A stretch of 10,826 bases of DNA from Cyclobacteriaceae bacterium (GCA_009885605.1 VFKK01000189.1:1-10826); one strand, 5' to 3'. Counted from the stretch's first letter, positions 1 to 7,046 are shown. A program made the numbers and translations. Notes: generated by a model not told the origin, from the letters alone.

Positions 1-204
1 AATCAAGTGGTGGAAGAAGTACGCGTTCATTTCAAAAACATGGTTTTCAATACCATTATTCCTCGAAATGTACGATTGAGTGAAGCTCCAAGCTTTGGTC
101 TTCCTGCCATTGCCTTTGACGCTGATGGCAAAGGAGCCTTGGCATATCTCAATTTGGCTGGCGAAATCGCGGAAAAAAACGGCCTCCACAAAGTGACCAC
201 TTAA
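1..204 (+). CDS. parA: ParA/Soj family chromosome-partitioning ATPase, C-terminal end (5' part outside window)
   Basis: The reading frame is open from base 1, so the gene begins upstream; 67 C-terminal residues are visible. The stretch VVEEVRVHF, then TIIPRNVRLSEAPSFGLP, then KGALAYLNLA is the characteristic C-terminus of chromosomal ParA/Soj ATPases (deviant Walker-A P-loop family). The ATP-binding motifs lie outside the window. ParA binds nucleoid DNA in its ATP state and is released when ParB stimulates ATP hydrolysis, which drives origin segregation. The stop codon lies 2 bp before the parB ATG, the usual parAB operon arrangement, and this supports the call independently. The first methionine-capable codons in view (GTG at 7 and 10) are internal, not the real start. 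Confidence 0.95.
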   Translation, partial: NQVVEEVRVHFKNMVFNTIIPRNVRLSEAPSFGLPAIAFDADGKGALAYLNLAGEIAEKNGLHKVTT

Positions 205-206
205 TC

Positions 207-1118
207 ATGTCAGATCAGAAACCGAATTATAAAAAAAGTGCTTTAGGAAGAGGACTTGGGGCGCTGCTCGAAGACAGCCCTGCCAAGCATCGATCTGGTG
301 ACATACTGCCAGAAGTAATCAAGACCGGTATTTTTGAGATTTCATTAGAGGAAATCCAGGTTAATCCATTTCAGCCACGGGTACATTTTGACAAAACCGC
401 ACTTCAGGAATTAGCAGAATCCATCAAGGTACAAGGCATAATCCAGCCAATCACCGTCCGCAGACTTGCACCAAACGAATACCAGCTCATCTCTGGTGAG
501 CGCCGTTTTCAAGCTTCCAAAATTGCAGGTTTAACCCAAATCCCTGCCTATGTTCGGACTGCCAATGATCAGCAAATGCTGGAAATGGCTTTGATCGAAA
601 ACATTCAACGTGAAAATCTGAATGCCTTGGAAATTGCCCAATCTTACCAGCGCTTATTGGCTGAATGTAATTTGAAGCAAGAAGAGTTGGGAGATCGCGT
701 TGGAAAAAACAGAACGACGGTAAACAACTACTTGCGATTATTGAAGCTCCCTCTTACTATCCAGGCAGCGATCAGAGACCAGCAAATATCCATGGGTCAT
801 GCAAGAGCTTTGATCAATGTAGAAAGTGTCGATAAGCAATTAGCCATTTTCAAAAAAGCCGTTGATGAGGAATTGAGCGTAAGACAAGTGGAAGCACTTG
901 TAAAAGCTCTCAGCGAAGGGAAAGTAGAGAAAAAAGCAAACTCAGAACTCGATCCTGTCAAGAAATACGAAATAAGCAAAATCCAGCAACGTCTTGCGTC
1001 ACACTTTGGCACCAAAGTATCTTTGAAATCTGACCCAAAAAATAAAGGTGAAATAAAAATCCCTTTCAACTCGGCCACTGATCTCAACCGAATTCTCGAA
1101 ATTCTCGAAATCATCTGA
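207..1118 (+). CDS. parB: ParB/Spo0J chromosome-partitioning protein (CTP-dependent DNA clamp)
   Basis: 303 residues, a normal length for chromosomal ParB. Visible in order: the N-terminal ParA-interacting motif LGRGLGALL (residues 13-21); the ParB/sulfiredoxin-like CTPase domain with NPFQPR (53-58), QPITVRR (80-86) and the GERR box (97-100); the conserved ENIQRENLNALEIA segment (131-144); a helix-turn-helix at about 156-180 (LKQEELGDRVGKNRTTVNNYL) followed by MGHARALI (196-203), for parS recognition; a charged linker; and a short C-terminal dimerisation region from about 253. The family loads at parS sites, spreads as a CTP-gated clamp and stimulates ParA. The last codons contain a 9-bp tandem duplication (two copies of aattctcga, 1091-1108) encoding ILE-ILE. 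No parS-like palindrome was seen in the window. It is cotranscribed with parA upstream and the DUF5683 gene downstream. Confidence 0.97.
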   Translation: MSDQKPNYKKSALGRGLGALLEDSPAKHRSGDILPEVIKTGIFEISLEEIQVNPFQPRVHFDKTALQELAESIKVQGIIQPITVRRLAPNEYQLISGERRFQASKIAGLTQIPAYVRTANDQQMLEMALIENIQRENLNALEIAQSYQRLLAECNLKQEELGDRVGKNRTTVNNYLRLLKLPLTIQAAIRDQQISMGHARALINVESVDKQLAIFKKAVDEELSVRQVEALVKALSEGKVEKKANSELDPVKKYEISKIQQRLASHFGTKVSLKSDPKNKGEIKIPFNSATDLNRILEILEII

Positions 1119-1121
1119 TCC

Positions 1122-1715
1122 TTGCGCTTTCTCCTTTTTCATAGAATCTCAAAAACTAAAGCCCCTTGGATCGCCTTGGGACTTTTGCTTTTATGGTTTG
1201 GTTTGATTCGAGAATCAATAGCTCAGGAAGCTGAACCGGAGAAACCGAAAAAGGAAAAACCAGACTATTCCTCGCTTCCAAAAAATCCAAGAAAGGCCGC
1301 TATCCTATCGGCAATTTTGCCTGGTGCAGGTCAGGTTTACAATAACAAAGCTTGGAAAGTCCCGCTGATTTACACGGGACTGGCTGTTGACATTTACTTT
1401 ATCGGATTTAATAATCGCAGATACAATGTTTTCAATGATGCATTGGAGGCTTTTGACAATGGAGATGCTACCCAATTCCCAAGTCTCAATAGGGAGGCAT
1501 TGGTCAGGAATATTGATTATTGGAGAAGAAACCGAGACCTCACTATCCTTTTAATTGGGGTGATTTACGCATTGAATATCGTTGATGCCAATGTGGATGC
1601 CCATCTCTCAGGATTCGAGATTAACGATGATTTGGCCTTGGATGTGGGGCCTCACTTCGAAAGTTTCTCCACAAAAAATAACTCGCTAGGCGTTTCATTC
1701 AAACTTAAATTCTAA
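1122..1715 (+). CDS. DUF5683 family membrane protein, probable TTG start
   Basis: 197 residues. The N-terminus has a hydrophobic segment (about 15-29) ending near SIAQEAE, which reads as a signal peptide or anchor. A Lys/Pro/Glu-rich linker (37-55) follows, then the conserved block NPRKAAILSAILPGAGQVYNNKAWKVPLIY (55-84) typical of DUF5683, a hydrophobic stretch at about 83-96, and a second one at about 139-153 (DLTILLIGVIYALNIVDANVDAHL). The molecular function of the family is unknown. The gene often sits beside parAB and dapB in Bacteroidota (from memory of the family). There is no methionine codon anywhere in the frame. The only suitable start is TTG at 1122, 3 bp after and in the same frame as the parB stop; a TTG at 1176 would cut into the hydrophobic segment. 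Translation is therefore likely coupled to parB. It ends 2 bp before dapB. Confidence 0.85.
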   Translation: MRFLLFHRISKTKAPWIALGLLLLWFGLIRESIAQEAEPEKPKKEKPDYSSLPKNPRKAAILSAILPGAGQVYNNKAWKVPLIYTGLAVDIYFIGFNNRRYNVFNDALEAFDNGDATQFPSLNREALVRNIDYWRRNRDLTILLIGVIYALNIVDANVDAHLSGFEINDDLALDVGPHFESFSTKNNSLGVSFKLKF

Positions 1716-1717
1716 CC

Positions 1718-2440
1718 ATGAATATTCTTTTACTCGGCTATGGTAAAATGGGTCAACTCATTGGCCAGATTTCCGAATCCAGGGGACACCAAATTGTAGG
1801 CAAAATAAATATCGATAATCGATCAGATCTGGATTCATTGAATCCTGAACAAATCGATGTTGCAATCGAATTTAGCCAACCTGAGGCTGCTGTCGAAAAT
1901 ATCAAGTGGGCTCTGGATAGACATATTCCGATTCTTTCCGGCACGACTGGCTGGCTGGCTACCAAACCTGAAATTGAGAAGTTAACACTGGAATCAAACG
2001 GGACATTTTTTTATGCATCCAACTACAGCATCGGCGTAAATATATTCTTCAAAGTCAATGAATTCCTGGCCAAACTGATTAATGAATCCGGCAGCTACAA
2101 AGCCTCAGTTGAAGAAATCCATCACACCGCCAAATTAGATGCCCCATCAGGTACAGCTATCACTTTAGCAGAAGGAATTATCGACTCCATTAATTCGCTA
2201 AAAGGCTGGAATCTGTCCGAAGATTCGACCGATTCCGAACAGTCACTTCCAATCACATCCAAGCGGGTCGACCCGGCACCGGGCACTCATATAATACGCT
2301 ATGAGTCTGAAATAGACACAATTGAAATCAGCCATACTGCGCATAGCAGGCAGGGATTTGCCCTTGGTGCGATTTTGGTGGCTGAGTGGATCCATGGAAA
2401 GAAAGGTGTGCTTTCAATGGACGATTTCCTATCTTTCTGA
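1718..2440 (+). CDS. dapB: 4-hydroxy-tetrahydrodipicolinate reductase (DapB)
   Basis: 240 residues, typical for short bacterial DapB. It reduces 4-hydroxy-tetrahydrodipicolinate with NAD(P)H in the diaminopimelate/lysine pathway, which also supplies peptidoglycan cross-links. Visible motifs are the Rossmann dinucleotide loop LLGYGKMGQLIG (5-16), SGTTGW (74-79), the ASNYSIGVNIFF block (100-111) and the signature VEEIHHTAKLDAPSGTA (131-147), containing the catalytic His pair 135-136 and Lys139. AHSRQGFALGAILVAEWI (208-225) closes the domain. The ATG at 1718 lies 2 bp after the DUF5683 stop, with no Shine-Dalgarno sequence. lepB follows 14 bp downstream. All expected catalytic residues are present. 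Confidence 0.97.
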   Translation: MNILLLGYGKMGQLIGQISESRGHQIVGKINIDNRSDLDSLNPEQIDVAIEFSQPEAAVENIKWALDRHIPILSGTTGWLATKPEIEKLTLESNGTFFYASNYSIGVNIFFKVNEFLAKLINESGSYKASVEEIHHTAKLDAPSGTAITLAEGIIDSINSLKGWNLSEDSTDSEQSLPITSKRVDPAPGTHIIRYESEIDTIEISHTAHSRQGFALGAILVAEWIHGKKGVLSMDDFLSF

Positions 2441-2454
2441 AATATTAGCCTTAT

Positions 2455-3528
2455 ATGAGCCAACCCCAAAAGAAAAAATCTGCAACCCGTGAATGGATAG
2501 ACGCATTAGTTTTTGCAGTAGTTGCTGCCAGTTTGATCAGATGGCTTCTTCTTGAGCCTTTTACCATTCCTACCGCTTCCATGGAAAAATCTCTGCTTGT
2601 TGGAGATTTTCTTTTTGTTAGCAAAATGCACTACGGAACCAGAATCCCTAAAACTCCCCTTCAGGTTCCTTTGACTCATCAGAAGATCTGGGGTACGGAA
2701 CTTTCATCTTATTCAGATGCCATTCAATTACCATATATGAGGCTTCCCGGCTTTAGTGATGTGGAAAGAAATGATGTAGTTGTTTTCAATTACCCCGTTG
2801 AGTTTCAATATCCTGCTGACCTTAAAACCAATTACATCAAGCGTGCAGTTGGAGTCGCGGGTGATATCGTAGAAGTTAAAGAAGGCGATCTTTATGTAAA
2901 TGGAGAGGCTGCTTTAAAGCCTGAACAGATGCAATATTCTTACGATTTGATGACTAATCGTCCCTTAAACCCAGAGTTCTTTTCAGATTATGGGATAAAT
3001 CAAGACAGCTTCCTGAAATTTACCGATAACTCAGGTTATTTGGTCTTTGCAAGTGATGAAGTAATCAATCAATTAAAATCGTCACCTGTGGTAACATCGA
3101 TTACCAAAAGGATTCAAACAATCGGCGGAGAATCGGGAATATTTCCGGACGGAATGATGATGGGCTGGAACAGGGATACTTATGGACCTCTGCAAATTCC
3201 CGCGGAAGGCTGGACAATTCCTATGACCACTGAAAATGTGATCAAATACGGCTTCACTATTGAAAAATATGAGGGTCTCGAAAGCGTAGAACTAAAAGAA
3301 GGTCAACTTTTCATTGACGGCCAAAAAGCTGAAAGCTATACGTTCAAGCAAAATTATTACTTCATGATGGGAGATAACCGTCATGATTCCCTTGATTCAC
3401 GTTATTGGGGTTTCGTACCTGAAGATCATATAGTCGGCAAAGCCTGGTTCTTATGGCTGTCTCTGGATAAACACGAATCGATGTTTAATAAAATCCGCTG
3501 GAGCAGAATCTTTAAAGGAATAGAGTAA
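2455..3528 (+). CDS. lepB: Signal peptidase I (LepB), long Bacteroidota form
   Basis: 357 residues. This is the membrane-bound serine protease that removes signal peptides from exported proteins. One N-terminal transmembrane helix (about 15-32) is followed by the catalytic Ser box TIPTASME with Ser42, the Lys general-base region NYIKRAVGVAGD with Lys129, and the conserved GDNRHDSLDSRYWGFVP block (306-322). Between about 155 and 295 lies a long extra region compared with compact bacterial LepB; such enlarged forms are common in Bacteroidota. The N-terminus is short and basic (KKKSATREW), consistent with the catalytic domain lying outside the cytoplasmic membrane. It is probably the last gene of the parAB-DUF5683-dapB-lepB run, because its stop codon is embedded in a strong terminator. 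Confidence 0.96.
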   Translation: MSQPQKKKSATREWIDALVFAVVAASLIRWLLLEPFTIPTASMEKSLLVGDFLFVSKMHYGTRIPKTPLQVPLTHQKIWGTELSSYSDAIQLPYMRLPGFSDVERNDVVVFNYPVEFQYPADLKTNYIKRAVGVAGDIVEVKEGDLYVNGEAALKPEQMQYSYDLMTNRPLNPEFFSDYGINQDSFLKFTDNSGYLVFASDEVINQLKSSPVVTSITKRIQTIGGESGIFPDGMMMGWNRDTYGPLQIPAEGWTIPMTTENVIKYGFTIEKYEGLESVELKEGQLFIDGQKAESYTFKQNYYFMMGDNRHDSLDSRYWGFVPEDHIVGKAWFLWLSLDKHESMFNKIRWSRIFKGIE

Positions 3529-3558
3529 AAAAAAGCCGGGATATCCCGGCTTTTTTTT
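3527..3558. terminator. Bidirectional rho-independent terminator between lepB and ung
   Basis: A perfect 32-bp palindrome: A8, then gccggg-atat-cccggc, then T8. On either strand it forms a GC-rich stem followed by a U tract, so it can end both lepB (plus) and ung (minus). It overlaps the last two bases of the lepB stop and the first two bases of the ung stop on the opposite strand. Confidence 0.93.
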
Positions 3559-4219
3559 ACCACTCGATCGGTTCAGCTCTATTCGAACTTAAATAGGAGT
3601 TGGCTTGGGAAAAGTGCTTGCATCCCAAGAATCCACGATGGGCAGAAAGAGGACTTGGATGAGGTGCTTTCAAAATCAGATGCTTTGACTCATCTATCAA
3701 CACTGCTTTCTTCTGAGCATAAGCTCCCCAAAGCATAAAGACCACATGAGTCCGGGTATAACTGATTTTCCTGATCACTTCGTCTGTGAATTGCTCCCAA
3801 CCTTTGTTTTGGTGTGAGCCAGCCAAAGCAGCCTGCACAGTAAGTGTAGCATTTAGCAAAAAAACCCCCTGATCTGCCCACCTGGTCAAATCTCCGTTTG
3901 GCGGCATGTCTTTACCCAAATCAGTTTTTATTTCTTTGAAAATATTCAAAAGACTGGGAGGAAAAGGTATTCCCGGCTTTACTGAAAAAGATAACCCATG
4001 AGCCTGATCCGGGCCATGATATGGATCCTGACCCAGTATAACTACTTTAACTTTATCTATCGGACAATGCCAAAAAGCATTGAATATTTCTTTTCCTGGT
4101 GGAAAAACTTTAGCGTTGGAATATTCGTCTTTAACAAAAGAGACCAACTCTTTAAAATATTTTTGGTGAAAAACCTTCTCTAAGGCAATTTCCCAAGAGG
4201 GCTCAATAACAACTTTCAT
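3557..4219 (-). CDS. ung: Uracil-DNA glycosylase, family 1 (Ung)
   Basis: 220 residues, the usual size. It removes uracil from DNA as the first step of base-excision repair. The water-activating motif GQDPYHG (63-69, catalytic Asp65), the PPSLLNIFKEI segment (87-97), LLNATLTV (121-128) and the DNA-intercalation loop HPSPLSAHRGFLGC (187-200, His187) are all intact and diagnostic for family 1. The ATG at 4219 gives a normal N-terminus. It diverges from apaG across 65 bp and converges on lepB through a shared terminator. I found no exact TAnnTTTG -7 box for it; the nearest match on the minus strand is TACTATTG (plus 4247-4254). Confidence 0.97.
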   Translation of the reverse strand: MKVVIEPSWEIALEKVFHQKYFKELVSFVKDEYSNAKVFPPGKEIFNAFWHCPIDKVKVVILGQDPYHGPDQAHGLSFSVKPGIPFPPSLLNIFKEIKTDLGKDMPPNGDLTRWADQGVFLLNATLTVQAALAGSHQNKGWEQFTDEVIRKISYTRTHVVFMLWGAYAQKKAVLIDESKHLILKAPHPSPLSAHRGFLGCKHFSQANSYLSSNRAEPIEW

Positions 4220-4252
4220 AGCTCAAATTATGGATTTTATAATTTGCAATAG

Positions 4253-4260
4253 TATATTTG
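4253..4260 (+). promoter_or_regulatory. Probable -7 element of the apaG promoter
   Basis: TATATTTG fits the Bacteroidota -7 consensus TAnnTTTG. A weak -33 candidate (TATG, 4229-4232) lies 20 bp upstream. Transcription would begin near 4265-4267, which rules against a TTG start at 4258 for apaG and supports the ATG at 4285. Confidence 0.55.
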
Positions 4261-4284
4261 TATTTGTATTCAACTTCTAACGAA

Positions 4285-4671
4285 ATGGTTACCGCAATCA
4301 CCGAGGGTATTAGCGTAAGTATCGAAGTCACTTATCAAGCTGAATTTTCGAATCCGAATCAGCACCATTATGTATTCACATACAAAGTAACAATCGAAAA
4401 CAGAAGTTCTTCCACGGTTCAATTAATGAGAAGAAAATGGGAGATTTTTGATGCTGCTGAAAATCCAAAAATCGTAGAAGGTAGTGGAGTAGTCGGCCAA
4501 CAGCCTGTTCTGGAACCTGGAGAGTTTCATACCTATGTATCAGGTTGCAATTTGAAATCCGGTTTGGGAAAGATGAAAGGTGTTTATTACATGGAAAAGC
4601 TTTCAGATGGCCGAAATATCGAAGTGGTAGTTCCAGAATTTCAGATGATTGCCAGCATATTCTACAATTAA
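4285..4671 (+). CDS. apaG: ApaG domain protein (Co2+/Mg2+ efflux protein ApaG family)
   Basis: 128 residues from the ATG at 4285, matching ApaG proteins of about 125-130 residues. The fold is a fibronectin type III-like beta sandwich. Conserved features are FTYKVTIENRS (31-41), RRKWEIFD (49-56), the glycine motif EGSGVVGQQPVLEPGEFHTY (65-84) and SGCNLKSGLGKMKGVYYM (86-103). ApaG has been linked to cobalt resistance and magnesium efflux in enterobacteria, but its biochemical role remains unclear. The open frame extends to a TTG at 4258, but that codon overlaps the putative -7 promoter box, so the ATG is preferred. The following methyltransferase gene appears to start 1 bp after the stop. Confidence 0.92.
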   Translation: MVTAITEGISVSIEVTYQAEFSNPNQHHYVFTYKVTIENRSSSTVQLMRRKWEIFDAAENPKIVEGSGVVGQQPVLEPGEFHTYVSGCNLKSGLGKMKGVYYMEKLSDGRNIEVVVPEFQMIASIFYN

Positions 4672-4672
4672 T

Positions 4673-5452
4673 TTGCCCACCAAGTTTTTTTCACTTTTTG
4701 CCTATTTAGAATACTGGCTTGTCAAGGAAGACAAGTATTCTCTTCAATCCCCCTTTTTATTTAAGATCAATGAGGGATTATTCAATTTTCTTTCCGAAAG
4801 AAAAGGATCAGACCTGGACATTGAGGATATCCGTGTCCGACTGTTGAATTCGAAAAGAAAAATAAGAGTTGATGATTTTGGTGCGGGTTCTAAAAAAGTT
4901 AATACCCAAATAAGGCGGATATCAGATGTCACAAAGTATAGCACCAGTTCAAGAAAATTTGCCCAGCTCTACCAGTACTTTTGCCAGCTTACTCCTGCCA
5001 AAATAGTTTTAGAACTAGGGACCTGCATGGGGCTTACCAGCAGATACCTATCAAGAATCACCTTGGGCACCACTTATACCTTGGAGGGTTCTGAAGAAAT
5101 CAGAGCTGTTGCCATGGAATCGGCGCCAATTAGCAATCTCAATTTTATTCACGGTAAAATCAGTGAAACATTAACAGAAATTTTGCTGGAGGTAGATAAG
5201 GTAGACTTTGCGCTTATCGATGCTAACCATACCTATCAGGGCACCATGGATGCTTATTATCAAATTAGGAAAAAAGTGCTTTCAACTTCCATCCTGGCTA
5301 TTGGAGATATTCATTGGTCTTCAGAAATGGAAACCGCCTGGAATGAAATTATAAGTCAGGAAGAGGTAAAACTATCTTTAGATTTTTTCGAATGCGGCAT
5401 CATATTTTTTGAATCTCCAATTCCAAAAAATCACTTCGTACTAGACATCTGA
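4673..5452 (+). CDS. Class I SAM-dependent methyltransferase, probable TTG start
   Basis: 259 residues if translation starts at TTG 4673, one base after the apaG stop; a longer start at TTG 4649 would overlap apaG by 23 bp. There is no ATG or GTG near the 5' end, and the sequence after 4673 (MPTKFFSLFAYLEYWL) looks like a natural N-terminus. The SAM-binding core is clear: IVLELGTCMGLTSRYL (motif I, about 111-126), an acidic EGSEE after beta 2, VDFALIDANHTYQGT (motif II region, about 177-191) and GDIHWSSEMETAW (about 211-223). It resembles the Methyltransf_24/O-methyltransferase-like group seen in Bacteroidota; the substrate is unknown. The pattern is suited to small-molecule methylation, but that is inference. 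Its 3' end overlaps the convergent TPMT-like gene by 12 bp. Confidence 0.82.
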   Translation: MPTKFFSLFAYLEYWLVKEDKYSLQSPFLFKINEGLFNFLSERKGSDLDIEDIRVRLLNSKRKIRVDDFGAGSKKVNTQIRRISDVTKYSTSSRKFAQLYQYFCQLTPAKIVLELGTCMGLTSRYLSRITLGTTYTLEGSEEIRAVAMESAPISNLNFIHGKISETLTEILLEVDKVDFALIDANHTYQGTMDAYYQIRKKVLSTSILAIGDIHWSSEMETAWNEIISQEEVKLSLDFFECGIIFFESPIPKNHFVLDI

Positions 5453-6031
5453 TTTCCTGAGTTTAACAAACAGTTCCGAGCCTAATCTTTCCGGAAAAGA
5501 ATTATAGCAAGGTTCAAAAGTTTCAATCTCAAACTTTTCGATAAAATAAGTCAAATACTCTTCTTGGTGGCCTCCGAATGGAGGCCCTTGAAAATCAAAA
5601 GTCCTGTCAAACAAAACACCGACTAGCCTACCTCCGGGATTTAATAATTCAAACATTTTTTGACCATAATGCTCCCGAAGATTTGGATCTAGTGCACAAA
5701 AAAAAGTCTGTTCCAAAATCAAATCATAGGTGGAATTGTGGTGAAAGAAATTCTGATGGTGGAGATTTTCTTTTGGAAAATCAGGATACTTCAATCGGAA
5801 CTTCTTTAGTGGCTCCTGTGAAATATCCAAAACATGAACATTTGAAAATCCTTTCAAAAACGCATAATAAGCCTCATAGGCGTTCCCAGCTCCAGGAATT
5901 AACACACGGAAAGATTTATTTTCAATTTGGTCTAAATTTTGCACAAGTGGTTTTGAAGGACTACCAATGTCCCAACCGGTCAAGCCTAACTTATACCTAT
6001 CAGACCAAAAATTTTCATCAAGTAAAACCAT
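5441..6031 (-). CDS. TPMT-family (thiopurine S-methyltransferase-like) SAM methyltransferase
   Basis: 196 residues. The N-terminal FWSDRYKLGLTGWDIGSPSKPL (8-29) is the hallmark of the TPMT/thiol and halide methyltransferase group. It is followed by SAM motif I VLIPGAGNAYEAYYAF (43-58), VLDIS (67-71), LEQTFFCALDPNLREHYGQKM (106-126), LNPGGRLVGVLFDR (130-143) and GPPFGGHQEEYL (149-160). Family members methylate thiols, thiocyanate, halides or metalloid compounds; the substrate here cannot be told from sequence. The ATG at 6031 is 24 bp from the start of the divergent coiled-coil gene. The upstream bases are purine rich (gggaaagg) but abut the ATG, too close for a Shine-Dalgarno role. No terminator separates it from the convergent methyltransferase, with which it overlaps by 12 bp. 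Confidence 0.9.
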   Translation of the reverse strand: MVLLDENFWSDRYKLGLTGWDIGSPSKPLVQNLDQIENKSFRVLIPGAGNAYEAYYAFLKGFSNVHVLDISQEPLKKFRLKYPDFPKENLHHQNFFHHNSTYDLILEQTFFCALDPNLREHYGQKMFELLNPGGRLVGVLFDRTFDFQGPPFGGHQEEYLTYFIEKFEIETFEPCYNSFPERLGSELFVKLRKSDV

Positions 6032-6055
6032 CCTTTCCCTATCGATTCTAATATT

Positions 6056-6985
6056 ATGGAAACAAATTTCGAAAAAGACTCAAATCAAAAAAAAGACCAA
6101 GGAAAAAACATCATCATCGTCGTCCTTGTCTTGTTGGTAATTATAAGTGGTATTAAACTTTATACAGACTACGTCGACCGCACCAAAAAAACAGAAGAAA
6201 TATTACTTCTTTCGACAGAAAACAGTGATCTAAACAAGAGGCTGGATTCTGTTTCATATCAATTGGACCTGAGAATTCAGGAAATTACCAAACTTGGAGG
6301 TGATATCACCGCATTAGAAGAAGCAAAAGAGCAGCTAATTGCCGAGAGAAATTCCTCAAGACAAAGATCTGCTTCTGAAATTACCGCACTTAATCAAAAA
6401 ATCAATGGCTTGAATGGTATGATTCAAGAGAAAGATGAAGAAATTCTTGAGCTACGCGCCGCAAACCAACAGCTTTTTGCTGAAAATCAAGACCTCAAAA
6501 CCACCCAAGCTGTAATTGAAGAGGAAGTAGCCCAACTTAATATCCAAAAAGAAGGTCTTCAGGCGAAAGTAAATATAGCTGCACGTCTTAAAGCTGAAAA
6601 AATCACAGTTTCAGCGGTTAATTCCAGAGGTAAAGAACGGATCGAAACCACTAAGGATTTTAGGAACAAACAAATGGAACGCATTAAGGTGAGTTTCAAT
6701 CTTGCTGACAATAAAGTAGCAGAAAAAGGACCGAGAAATGTTTATGTTCAGGTTTTGGCTCCAAACTCACAACCAATTTTCGATGTGGCAAAAGGATCGG
6801 GTACTTTCATGGTAAACGGGGCTGAACTTTTCTACACTGTAAAACAGGATATCATATTCGATAATTCTGAGCAAGTACTCACTTTCTTTTATGAGAAAGG
6901 ATCCGACTACACAACAGGTACTCATGAAATCAGGGTTTTTGTTGACAATTATCAAGTTGGTTCGAAAACTTTCGCCGTAAAATAA
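6056..6985 (+). CDS. Membrane-anchored coiled-coil protein of unknown function
   Basis: 309 residues. A short polar Lys/Asp-rich N-terminus (1-17) is followed by one hydrophobic helix (about 18-36, NIIIVVLVLLVIISGIKLY). A long heptad-rich coiled coil follows (about 43-182, rich in Leu, Ile, Glu, Lys and Gln), and then a C-terminal domain of about 125 residues (from about 183) that looks mostly beta, with VNSRGKERIETTKDFRNKQMER near its start and TGTHEIRVFVDNYQVGSKTF near its end. It is probably a single-pass inner-membrane protein with the bulk on the periplasmic side. I do not recognise a named family; similar proteins are annotated as hypothetical in Bacteroidota. The gene stands alone, diverging from the TPMT-like gene across 24 bp and ending at a strong terminator. 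Confidence 0.85.
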   Translation: METNFEKDSNQKKDQGKNIIIVVLVLLVIISGIKLYTDYVDRTKKTEEILLLSTENSDLNKRLDSVSYQLDLRIQEITKLGGDITALEEAKEQLIAERNSSRQRSASEITALNQKINGLNGMIQEKDEEILELRAANQQLFAENQDLKTTQAVIEEEVAQLNIQKEGLQAKVNIAARLKAEKITVSAVNSRGKERIETTKDFRNKQMERIKVSFNLADNKVAEKGPRNVYVQVLAPNSQPIFDVAKGSGTFMVNGAELFYTVKQDIIFDNSEQVLTFFYEKGSDYTTGTHEIRVFVDNYQVGSKTFAVK

Positions 6986-6988
6986 AAG

Positions 6989-7014
6989 AAGCCTCCTTCG
7001 GGAGGTTTTTTTTT
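6989..7014 (+). terminator. Rho-independent terminator after the coiled-coil gene
   Basis: The stem CCTCC (6992-6996) and GGAGG (7001-7005) closes a TTCG loop, i.e. a stable C(UUCG)G tetraloop, followed by nine T residues (7006-7014). It lies 3 bp downstream of the stop codon and separates this gene from the rpsF promoter. Confidence 0.93.
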
Positions 7015-7046
7015 GTGCTTGAGGATAAGTTTTGAATTACAAACCA

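Noticed and set aside
797..1114. A 105-codon minus-strand open frame inside parB
   Set aside because: It is a Ser/Leu/Phe-rich shadow of a well-supported gene with no recognisable domain.
207..1118. A parS site within or near parB
   Set aside because: Nothing close to the TGTTNCACGTGAAACA palindrome was found in the window.
4258..4284. TTG start for apaG
   Set aside because: The codon overlaps the TATATTTG -7 box, and the ATG at 4285 gives the usual ApaG length.
5578..6051. A 157-codon plus-strand open frame opposite the TPMT-like gene
   Set aside because: It lies almost wholly antisense to a clear methyltransferase, its translation shows no family pattern, and it is rich in residues expected from a reverse-complement frame.
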